A stretch of 64,000 nucleotides of DNA from Guyanagaster necrorhizus (lineage: Eukaryota > Basidiomycota > Agaricomycetes > Agaricales > Physalacriaceae), in NCBI RefSeq assembly GCF_019112545.1, contig NW_025064897.1, positions 184,581 through 248,580 on the forward strand. The letters run 5' to 3'. Made by a program: the position numbers and the translations under genes. Shown piece after piece: positions 49,693-59,811 of this stretch (position 1 is its first letter; the number at the start of each line of letters is the position of its first letter). Under the pieces are notes generated by a model. That model was not told where the DNA came from and searched no databases. It was given only the letters and a program-made list of their open reading frames with translations.

Positions 49693-52066
49693 ATGTCTAG
49701 CCTTGATTCTCCTACATTCGCGAGGGTGACTACGTGCGGTGACGATCCAAAGATGATTGGATGCTGGAAGCTTGGAAGGACCATTGGAAAGGGCAGTTCT
49801 GGTGCGTTTGTCGGCCCATTGGAAAACAGTTACCTTGACAGAGGTTTCCATAGCACGAGTCAAACTTGCTCGCCATTCAAAAACAGGGCAAATGGCGGCG
49901 GTCAAGATAATCCGAAAATCGTTCCTTTTCTCGTGCAAGGAGTCTCTTGATAACGCAGAGGAAGAAGCGGCGCGTTTAGAACAGGCTCTCCAACGCGAGA
50001 TTGTCATCATGAAACTTGTGGATCACCCTAACATTATGAAACTACATGATGTCTGGGACACCGCAAACCATCTCTATCTCATACTCGAGCACGTTCAAGG
50101 AGGCGAACTATTCAACTATCTCTGCGAAAAAGGACGACTTTCTCCCTCAGAAGCTTTGGGATACTTCCAACAAATTATAGCTGCGGTCGACTATTGTCAT
50201 CGGTTCAACATCGTTCATAGGGACCTCAAGCTGGAAAATATTCTTCTTGACTCCCAGTCTAACGTCAAACTCGCCGACTTTGGCATGGCTACTTGGCGAC
50301 CAGATCGCATGTTTCAGACTTCTTGTGGTAGTCCGCATTATGCTGCTCCTGAAATCGTCAACGGCGAGGTATACGATGGCGCCGCGTCAGATATCTGGTC
50401 CTGCGCCATCATCCTCCACGGTATGCTCGCGGGAAGGCTGCCGTTCGATGACGACGATTGTCTGAAACTCTTGGAGAAAGTGCGCGTTGGGAAGTTTGAG
50501 ATGGCTGATGACATCGATCCGCTTGCTCAGGATCTCATTGCGAAGATGCTAGTAAAAGACGTCAAGAAAAGGCTGACGATGTCTGGTGTGCAGAATCACC
50601 CTTTCTTTACCTCGCGCTCTTTTGCTTTCGCCAATGTTCCTGCAAGGAATCTCGATGATATTACATGTCCTCTGCTCTCACGCGATGATATCGACACCGA
50701 ACTTCTTCGTCATCTTCGTACTCTCTGGCCTAATAGCTCTGATGATGACCTTGTTGACAATCTGCTGAGCGACGAGAAAAACTGGCACAAAGGAATCTAT
50801 TATCTTCTTGGAGAGTATAGAAGAAAGCACTGGGAAGGTTACGAAGAAGCAGAAACATTTGCAAGAAGCGAGCGACTGCGGCGCCAGAGGAAGCGGGGAA
50901 CCTCATGTACACCTCAGAACCAACTCTCGCCAGATCTTTATCCTTACGTAACACCTTCTCCGTCCATCCCACCTCGCGATGGTCCCCCTACTCCTCGAAG
51001 AGCCCGGGGAGGTAAAGTATCGGCAGCGTCATCCGAAGGTTCTGTGACTTATCGCAGAGGCCAGGTTTCTCCGAGAATCGATCTTCATCTTCCTTCGTCT
51101 TCAGGATCCTCCTCGAATGTCATCAGACCCTCGCCACTCATCGTTCCCCAACATCACGACATCCATATACAGACTTTCTTTAAACAAGTTGCCGACCATA
51201 TCAACGTACTATATTCTCGGACAGAGCGATCCCAGTCTCCGACAACTATAACATCTGCTAATCTTGCTTTGATGCATAATATCGTAGGGGATCGAACAAT
51301 GCAGATGGAACTCCCCATAGCATCTTTTTTGCCTTCTTCACCTCAGCAGAATACCGTCTCTCTGTCGCCGATAGCGACCACCATTCAGCCGTTATCTGTT
51401 ACTCGAAGCCAGCATCCTGCAGGCCCTACCGACAAGGAGAACAACGATGAAGCAACCACTTCTTGTCATACAAAACTCGTTGCCAAATCATCCGAGGAAA
51501 ACCAGGTCGGGGCCAACCACAAGCGGGTGAAAATCTTGGATCTTCGTGACGACAAGGAACGAACGAAGCTGCGGAAAAGAAAAGTTGTCCTAACATCGCC
51601 CGCCATTTCCGCTAGTGAATACTCACCTGTTCCCTCGTCGCCCGGTACAAAATGGCTAGCAAATGTTTTCAAGTTCAGACGCTCGGCCTTCACGCTTCAA
51701 TCGACACATGGTTTACAAACAACGCAGAATGAATGTCGGCGGCTGTTGATGGCGATGGACGTTCGCGTCGTTCTTGTGGACTCTGAGCACCTGAGCGTGC
51801 TGAAGTGTAGGGTGGACGAAATGAAGGATCCTAGCGGGGTTAAGGGAATGCTTAAGCCAGTCAAATTTAGGGTTGAGGTCGATGCAGAAGTTGGGGCGGC
51901 TTTGACACTGATTATGGTGCAGGAGAAAGGGTCGACGGAGAGCTTCAAGGAGATCTATAGGCGGTTGAGAAGAGACTGGGTGTTTGATGTCGTCGGAAGT
52001 CGAACGCCAGACCAGGTTGCCTGGAAACCACTAGAGGAGAGAGTTGTGCCAACTATCGTTATATGA
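49693..52066 (+). CDS. Gin4/Hsl1/Cdr2-type serine/threonine kinase
   Basis: Exons 49693-49801 and 49854-52066 give 773 residues in frame. The kinase domain occupies residues about 20-290: glycine-rich loop split by the intron (GRTIGKGSSA), AAVKIIRKSF with the ATP-binding lysine, HRDLKLENILLD, ADFGMATW, activation segment TSCGSPHYAAPEIV and DIWSCAIILHGMLAGRLPF. The catalytic domain is that of the Nim1-related kinases Hsl1, Gin4 and Kcc4, which link the septin ring to Swe1/Cdk control at the bud neck. The middle is long, Ser/Pro-rich and probably disordered. The C-terminal 110 residues (CRRLLMAMDVRVVLVDS, VDAEVGAALTLIMVQEKGS) resemble the membrane-binding KA1 domain of this family. The third glycine-loop Gly is Ala, which other kinases tolerate. 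Confidence 0.87.
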
Positions 52067-52276
52067 CGAACAGACGTGCGTTTGTATACTAGACTATAAA
52101 AACCTTGTACTGTTTCGTTAAGTAACTTAGTAATAATGTAACATGTAAAATAGAAAACATAACTTGTTTGTGCCGGCGTCGGCAAATGCCGCCCACGGCT
52201 ACCGGAAGAGGGCTGCGTACTGTCGTACTCGATTCATCGCCTAACGAATTGCCTGCGTTGGAAGCTTCAGACAACC

Positions 52277-53401
52277 ATGATTCTACTCGAAGTAATGTGC
52301 TGCACTTACCCCAACGCCTGGCAACTGACGACAGCATAGCCCCACAATGTTATCATTCAACAAACGCTCGGGGAAAAACTTGTAAAGTACGACGTGCTAT
52401 CGCCATGTCACTGCTCCGTTTACCGTTTATCTGCAGACCCTCTTCGCTCGATGTACAGTTTGTCGACTACGACGGCGTCCGGTTCCATCTATCCACACCA
52501 GAGAAGAAGACAACTCTCCTTCTGTCGATGCATATACGATGTTGGGCTGAGCTTGTGCAGTATGGGGCGTTGGATGTGCTGAAGCGCGAATACGGATCTC
52601 TGTTGAAGGATGAGGCTGAGCCAGAGTATCATGTTAGTCTTGAGATCGACCTGGAGCAGGCCCCAACCGGCGCAGGTATGGCCTTTTTACTTTTCCTTTC
52701 CTCCTTGTCCAACGTGTGCATATCCAGAGGACCGTGAAGCATTTATCACTTCCATCTCCCTGTTGAAGCGCAATACTCTAGCCGCTCCCTTTGAACTCGC
52801 TTTCAAGTCTCAAAAGCAATTGGAGAATGCAGGGACGGGCCAGGGTGAACTGATGCAGATTCATTACCGCGACGAAGAAGGCATTTATGTGCAATCGTCG
52901 CCTGATCGTGTCACCGTTATATTCTCAACCGTGTTCAGCGATGAGACAGATCGTATCTATGGCAAAGTTTTCCTCCAGGTGCGCTACATATGCTAATTAT
53001 TGTGTTCCGAATATCAGTTGAGTGCACAACAGGAATTCGTCGATGCTCGTCGTCTCCCAGCAATCCAAAATGCGCCTCAAGTCCTTTATTCTAGCCGGGA
53101 CCCTCCTCTTGAGATTCGCCATTTAGGAAATCTGCGCAACACAGAGGACATGGGATACGTAACTTTTGTGCTGTTCCCCCGACACTTCTCGAACCCTACC
53201 GTGGCCGCGACGACTATCTCCCACATTCAGCTCTTCCGAGACTATTTGCACTATCATATCAAGTGTTCCAAGGCGTACATGCACTCACGTATGAGGCATC
53301 GTGTCGCTGAGTTCCAGAAAGTTTTGAACAGGGCCAGGCCGGAAGTGGCCCCCTCAGGGGACAGGAAGACTGTTAGGTTTGTGTTTTCTTATCCAGCTTG
53401 A
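52277..53401 (+). CDS. ARC35: Arp2/3 complex subunit 2 (ARPC2 / Arc35)
   Basis: Exons 52277-52291, 52335-52381, 52437-52675, 52728-52978 and 53033-53401 sum to 921 nt, 306 residues. The first exon encodes only MILLE, the conserved beginning of ARPC2. Later motifs include FVDYDGVRFHLSTPEKK, VQYGALDVLKREYGSLL, LLKRNTLAAPFELAF, VIFSTVFSDETDRIYGKVFL, QVLYSSRDPPLEIRHLG, GYVTFVLFPRHFSNP and DYLHYHIKCSKAYMHSRM. ARPC2 forms the core of the actin-nucleating Arp2/3 complex and contacts the mother filament. Length fits the family. A different frame starting upstream of 52277 is open but does not match the family N-terminus. Confidence 0.92.
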
Positions 53402-53818
53402 GTGTCCATGCTTGAACAACATTCTGCAGTGGCAAAACTATGATAAGCAGGTGAAGATTAGTGATGTAGGATCCTCTGTACAATATGATACGATGGATTG
53501 CTGCTGGGTGTTGATCAGTATCGAGTAATGCAATGTTTCTGAAACCCCTGGTTTCCCTCTGCACCAGATCAGCTAGCTGTAAAAAGTCTGCAGGTATTAT
53601 CAGGTATTTCTATGATTTTTGGCTGGTGCGCCGTGTTGAGAATTTATTGATTATCTTGTCATACATTTACTTGCTCGATATTTTGGTATCTGAATCGCCG
53701 CCTCCTATTGCCATCTCCTTTAGCAATGACCATCACGAGCAGCAGGAAAGGAATATTCTCAACGCTACCTCGTTTGGATTGGTACCGGTCAGGTGCTGTC
53801 AGGTGCTGCCTTCCCTTG
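53402..53818 (+). other. Intergenic, upstream of cytidylyltransferase-like gene
   Basis: About 420 bp, with AT-rich parts. The open frame of the next gene extends upstream to 53708 and includes another possible start at 53726. No other gene. Confidence 0.35.
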
Positions 53819-54768
53819 ATGCATGAGGCAGATCACCCTCAGCTCTCCAAGACCACCGTGGCTATGGATGCCTCATCCGTCAGCGACGACTTTTCCGACT
53901 ACGATGTCATCTCTAACTCTGGCATGGATTCGAGCCTGGCGGATCTATCTCTGGCAATGTCGGAGCCACCTCCTACGAAGGAGGCACGAGATCTCTACAA
54001 CACAGCTACCTTGTCCCCGGAGGATATCCAGAAATGGACACGAGAATCCCAGGCTAAGTCAAAGCAGAGGAGCAGTTCAGCAGAACAACGCACGGTAAGG
54101 GTGTATGTCGACGGCGTGTTCGATATCTTCGGTGTTGGGTGCGTATCTTTTACCTTTGACGGTACGGCTTATGTTATTACTCGCCTGTCAGTCACGCCTT
54201 GCAACTTCGCCAGGCAAAGCTCGCTTTCCCCTCGGTCCATCTCATCGTTGGCGTCTTCTCCGACGAGCTGTGCAGCTCTTACGGATCACCAGCTATTTTC
54301 CCACACGTCGAGAGGTGCGAAGTTGTCAGACATTGTCGATGGGTAGACGAGGTCATTGGAGATGTACCGTGGCGGGTGGACGAGCAACTCCTATCGAGGA
54401 GAAGAATCGACTACGTCGCTATTGATGAAGGCACTACTGTGGATCCCAAGTGTGACACCGTTCGAGTGAAGGGATACGACGACATCAAGAAATTAGGTTA
54501 GCATCTCGTTCTCTAGGAGCAAGGGGCTCTCGTTACAAGCAATACTGATACCATGTCCATAGGAAAAGTCATTCTCACAAAGAGAACCCATGGTTTAACT
54601 GCCCACCCTGTTTCGAAATTATTGACAACACCAGGACCACCACCACATATTCCGGTGCAACCAGCGAATCTGTTGTCCTTGCCTACACCGACGGCCGAGG
54701 AACCGGAGGAACGCGACCACGAACCTCTTTCGCAGCCTATAGTTGATTTGTATGCCATCGGAATCTAA
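53819..54768 (+). CDS. Cytidylyltransferase-like protein, probable pseudoenzyme
   Basis: Exons 53819-54138, 54192-54496 and 54563-54768 give 276 residues if translation begins at 53819; ATGs at 53726 and 53864 are also in frame. The core is unmistakably like choline-phosphate cytidylyltransferase: VRVYVDGVFDIF, HALQLRQAKLAFPSVHLIVG, CEVVRHCRWVDEVIGDVPW and IDYVAIDEG. But the active-site signature HxGH reads GVGH: the first His codon is GGT (54131-54133). The family motif RTEGISTS is replaced by RTHGLTAH, and the VAHD motif reads VAID. The helical membrane-binding region of active enzymes is missing or replaced by a Pro-rich tail. So a catalytic role in phosphatidylcholine synthesis is unlikely; a regulatory or scaffold role is possible. 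Not a frameshifted pseudogene: the frame is open throughout. Confidence 0.75.
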
Positions 54769-54909
54769 CTATTCGTGCCGTAAACTGATCGCCCTCTAGA
54801 ATGGATCCATTTGCATAACCGGAAGGACGGGACGGACATATCTGTAACAATAATGCAACTCTGCGACACACTCTGTAAACACCCTTTTAACTATGCTTCC
54901 CCTGCTTCA

Positions 54910-56632
54910 TCATCTCTCAACCTGCTTTTTTCTGTGAACACTCATATGTCTCGTTAATTGATCAGGCCGGGCAAAACACTTGTTGCAACCAGGCTCTGTA
55001 CATGGATAAGGGCGCGCCCCAGTGTGCGTTCGGAGCTGTTTTTCATTTCAAGTGAGCTGTGTACAAAAAGGAGAACAGCAGAACGACGTACATGCTTTGA
55101 GAGATTTGATGACTCCGTAAAAGCGCTGGCGATATATCAGCAAAGCATTATGTGATACAGGAAGGACCACATACCGCTCGCAATAAGTACACTTAAAGGG
55201 CTTATGCCCGTTATGTGTACGTTTGTGTATCGTCAACGCTCCAGCAATGGCAAAAGACTTGCCGCAACCAGGGTGATCACACGAATACGGCTCTAGACAG
55301 CATGAAAAGACGTAAAGATAACTGACGACGAGGTCTCACTTTCTTGCGTATGCCGCCGCATATGTTGCTGCAATGTCGCGGCCTCCGAAAAGTTCTGATG
55401 ACAGATCTTACATTGAAATGGCCGGTGACCTGTGTGGGACTGCAGATGCCGGCATATTTTCTGCTTGCTGCTGAACCCTTGCTCGCCATGTCGAGCGCAG
55501 TCGTTCCAGTAGCAGTCGTAATGGGCCTTGCCCGATCCGACATGCTCAGATGCGAGATGGACGGTGAGATCGTCACAGGTGGAGAAGGATTTCCCACATC
55601 CCTGCCAATGACAAATGTGCTGCGTTTCGGAACACTTATGGTCCGAGGTTGCGGGTGGAGGTAGAGGAGTAAGCAGTCCAAAGTCCACTGGAGCAGGAGC
55701 CGGTATTGGAGGCGAAGAGGAAGACGATGCGACGGGCTAGACAGCAATTAATACAGCACATAAAATAGAAGACATGAACGAACCTCCATAGACGTCGGCC
55801 ACATCAGATGGTCCTGAAAGAGGTGGTTTGCTAGAACGTCTAATGAGAGCTCCGGTTGTTGTGAGAGCTGTTCATGACAGTCTCCCCACTGACAGGGTGC
55901 AGATGGAGGCATCGGCGAAGATAGACTAAGATGCTCGAGATTGACGTGTTCTACGAGCTGTTCCATGGCATGAAAACGGGCTTGGCAATCACCCCACATA
56001 CATGTCAGTGGTGGAAGTGACGGAGGCTGGCCAGACGCCAAATCTATAAACGACGAGGTACCTGATTCAGGCGGTGTTGAAGAATGATGACTCGGGAAAT
56101 TAGGAGGAGGCTGCATGTCGAGAAACGGTGATGGTGACTCTGAGGACGACGACGAGCCGCTGGAAAATGTATTCCTGGGTGCTTCATTGCAATTACATAG
56201 CCCATCGAAAGTCGGGTCCCAGGTAGATTGGTGCTGGGCTTTGGGGTCTGAAAAATAGGAATGAAAGTCCGTGCAACACTGGAGCTGCAACGGAGTCAGC
56301 AGGGGCGAAAATAGCCAGACACATACACATACGAATTCATCGAGCCCACTACAGTCCGGACAGTTGGTGGCCCCGTCACATATAAAATCACAATGATCGC
56401 TCTCGTCGCAAGTCAATGAAGCGCCGCCATGTGTGAGGTCGTTACAGGTAACCACGACACACTGATCTGTACATTGGGAGGTCATTTCAAGGTTTCTTTG
56501 CGCGCAGACATCCTCTGAGCATTCTTGAAAACAATGAACGCAGGTCTGATCTGATTGCATGAATCCAGATGGGTCCTTTCGCAACGAAGAAGAGGGATCA
56601 AAATCGAACACCACGTTAGGATTGTTTGACAT
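54910..56632 (-). CDS. C2H2 zinc-finger transcription factor, Zap1/ZafA-like
   Basis: Start at ATG 56632 ([17 protein letters not shown]). The N-terminus has many Cys ([27 protein letters not shown]), a pattern seen in zinc-sensing factors. Two atypical C-x4-C fingers follow ([26 protein letters not shown]...NHLFQDHL). After a Pro/Ser linker come [26 protein letters not shown] and then at least four consecutive classical fingers ([73 protein letters not shown]). It ends HRKKQVER at 54910. The finger layout resembles Zap1/ZafA, the zinc-responsive activator of zinc uptake genes, but other C2H2 families are possible. Splicing joins SKH to [12 protein letters not shown]. Confidence 0.75.
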
Positions 56633-57125
56633 GATCGTAGAGAGCTCGGACTTGGAATCCGGATTGAATAGATATGATTTTCGGAAGAAAATGAAAAGGA
56701 TATCGGATAGACGACGGAGGAGATGGTGGTGGTAGGATGCCAAGTCCGGAAGGAAGTGAAACTGGCGCGAATTGGTAGTGCTACTGGAAGACTGTGAGGG
56801 TACTCATCGGGACTGATGAGGTAATGTTCTGACGGGCCGACCGGAGCCAACGCTAACGCCACCTCGGTTTTCCCTCAGCCACAAGACCATTACTGGCAAA
56901 ATAGAGGCGTAGAATCCGTATCCTACGACATGCGCACTCCTGCATATTCGGAATCTCTGTTGTGGCGGTAGGATATATCCACGAAGCGTAACAGCTCCGA
57001 ATTTATTCAAATCACACCAAGGCACCGACCCGGAACCTCCTTGTGGTCGACGCAAAGCACCCAGACGCGCCACACAGTAGGTCTGGTCTGGAAGTAGTAA
57101 TAAATATTCAAGCCATCATTATTCA
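56633..57125. other. Intergenic between Zap1-like start and decayed CPS
   Basis: About 490 bp, includes the upstream region of the Zap1-like gene. No supported gene. The frame of the decayed carboxypeptidase runs into this region because its stop codon appears lost. Confidence 0.4.
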
Positions 57126-59394
57126 TCAAAAAATCCGCTTCATCACCGTTCAGGATGAGTTTGGTGAAGAAACGAATTTGTTCAATGATGGATTCTCCAC
57201 GAACGGCTGCGAATAGAGACTATTTGACTATAGCTGTGTTTTCCGGTTGATGGACCATACCTTCATCAACTGTGTGCAAGCCATTGTACAGGTCATCGGT
57301 ACTCCGGTGAGAATACCTGAAAATATGCCTAGTTAAATTCCAGTAGAATTGCGTGTCTGTGACCCGAAGTTAGTGCCGGATACGCCCCTGCAACCATATA
57401 TATTACCAGTATTCCCTTGAAACCAAGGTTAGCTTCATTACATTCACTAAAATGTGGCGAGACCCGCACCCAAGCCCAGGGACGGCATGATTACGACTCC
57501 CGAAGCTTCATATCGGTCAGAAGACTGAAGCGTAGCCTTGATAGTTCCAGAAAGCATTCCATACGGCCCCTTAAGATCTAAAGGAGACACGGGGGACGGT
57601 TGTAATGCGGACCCAAAGGCATCCGACAACACCACTTTCCCACCCTTCACGCCACCCATATCCAGCGCCTTTCCGAAGGCATCGATCGATAGATTATACT
57701 CAGCAGCTATGGGTGTAAGGAGCTCCATAATATGCTGCTGTACTTCCTCAGTAGAACTGTAAGGAAATAAGTTGATCAACCATACTCAAAGTTTCCGCAA
57801 CGGTTAATACCTATGTTCCGCAATTCTGTGATTAATAACCGCGGGCGCCTTCTCAGGAAGCGCGTTGACTTTAACACCACCTTGTATCAGGTCCACCGCC
57901 TGGGTAGTCTTCAGCATCACACCTACTATCGGATTCAACGAAATCAGGGCCCTCTTGAATTCTTCTAATGCCTGATCATCGGTAAGAGCCTTCCTAGCTA
58001 GGGCCCTTAGTGAGGGAGTAAATTTTGGGTCATACATAGCAGCGCATTGTGCGCTCGCAAACCCTGTTCCTGAGCGCGAGAACTCTGGCTGAAATGCGTT
58101 CTTCTCGATTTCCACAATCATCAGTGACAGAATACCGATGCTCTGGTATTCGGGTTCAATTTTGGTCATGGAGTATGAGATCGCCGACGCACCGTATGAA
58201 CAGGTGGTATGCTGGGATGTTCTCCCGATGTGAAGACTTCAATCAGCGCGTCGAAGTAGCCTTTCTCTGACACACCGGAAAGTGCAAAAATCACGGCATC
58301 CTTAACGTCCTTACTATAGCCCTCTTTGAGGTAGCAGCTCCTTTAGTTAGAAGAGATAGAGATCGAGGGGAATCTTACCCCCCTTCGTCTACCAACATTG
58401 CAAACCCGTCCGCCCCGTAGGTTGATTCTAGATAAACCGCTAAACTACCAGCGCCCTGGAGGGATATATGAGGGTCGTGAATCTGACCGCCCAAAACATG
58501 AGCATACCTCGGTGCCGGAAGCCTCTTCATCTATGCCATAAGCAAACACGACCGTACGTTGCGGCTTGAACCCTGCGGCAAGAAGTTGTTCAACTGAAAT
58601 ACTATGTTAATAATCAGTTCGGGAATCCGCGACAACTTTGGTAGAACGTGCAGTTGAGAAACAAAATCGGCCTTGTCATCTGCAGACCCTCGTCCCCAGA
58701 TCCAAGTGCCTGATGATGCTTAAGCCGGAGGCCCTAGATCATTCAAGGGGAAGCCTCACCGTCAAAGTGTCCTGAATATGGGGGGTGAGTCAATTGGTCT
58801 ACACTCGTGGGATTAACAGGGACAACATCTGAAGGGCAGGGTGATCTTTCTAAGTACCAAACGTTCCAGAGACATAACTACCTTGATGTGCGGCGATTAG
58901 AATGGGTTTGAGGTGGCTCTCTGATCCTTGCCAGTGAAGTACCAAACCATATGTGTTTATCTTGACAACATGCAAAGTGCCATATCTATTCAAGGTACTC
59001 ATGGAGGTTGCTAAAAATGTCCCAGTGTTCATCCTGGCCCACGGGAAGCAAGTCATCGTACGACTCCGTACTATATCACTTGGTTAGTACGTACGGCGCC
59101 ACCCAGCAGTTCGTACGCTCCGAGCTTGAACGTATCGGACCGGTACAAGGAATCGAGAGTGGCATCCAAGTCAGCGTGTGTTTTCGGGAACAAAGGAGAA
59201 ATCTGAGGGCATCCGACAGAGGTTTCATTCGGGGCTACCACGGTTAGGTCTGTTTCGGTGACATCTGGCATTACATCCAGAGGCATGTACAAGATCGTGT
59301 AGGAGCTCCATCCGATAATTACTGCTCCTAACAATATTCCGAGATTCCAGGAGCTCCTTCTAGGTACCAAAGGAAGAGCATTTTTCTCTGACAT
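57126..59394 (-). pseudogene. Decayed carboxypeptidase S paralogue
   Basis: Starts at ATG 59394 with a membrane anchor (NLGILLGAVIIGWSSYTILY) and follows the CPS1 order: LKPILIAAHQDVVPVN, TWIWGRGSADDKADF, YGIDEEASGTE, AMLVDEGG, KGYFDALIEVFTSGEH, TQAVDLIQGGVKVNALPEK, TDTQFYWNLTRHIFRY, GLHTVDE. Breaks: near 59,072-59,095 the expected intron is only 24 nt and the exon edge (residues after GGA) is missing, so the frame meets a TAG; near 59,003 the sequence after HEYLE hits TAG and the following exon lies in another frame, as if an intron plus coding bases were lost; near 57,130 a T-run seems to have one extra T, destroying the expected stop. The metal-site residues remain. Assembly errors could mimic these lesions but would have to occur at least three times. 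Confidence 0.7.
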
Positions 59395-59811
59395 GACGGT
59401 TCAAGATAGCAAGAATCGCGGCTAGCCGGGCCAGTCAAAGGCAAAAATGGCATCAAGCAGACATCCGTCGTCTTTCCCCTACTGTCAGTCTATCGAAATC
59501 TTCATGCCGGCCTCAAAGTTCGGCCTCCAGAGAACTGAATGGTTTAAACTGTGCAATAGGTCTTCAAGGAAACATACACTTAGCTACTGGGGATAGCTCT
59601 TCTTATCTGGCATTGTTATTACTGTAATCGGAGATGATATCTGCACAGTAAGAGTCCACGGGGGGAAACTCAAAAAACAGTGAAGAAGGGGTTGGATGAG
59701 ACGTCATTTTATAGACAGGCAAGACATAGCAATGTGAAAATAAGGACTTGTTGGAATACATAGACAACGATAGTAGGACATTATGCTCAAAGCGTACTTG
59801 AAAGGGTACAA
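59395..59811. other. Intergenic between two decayed genes
   Basis: About 420 bp, no gene seen. It holds the 5' flank of the carboxypeptidase copy and the 3' flank of the RdRP copy. Confidence 0.35.

Noticed and set aside
52186..52270. Upstream ATG 52186 as start of ARPC2
   Set aside because: It does not give the conserved MILLE beginning, and reading on would insert non-family residues; ATG 52277 with two short introns fits in length and phase.
59072..59095. A 24-nt GT-AG intron in the carboxypeptidase copy
   Set aside because: Too short for spliceosomal removal, and splicing there still leaves the wrong frame; treated as a lesion.
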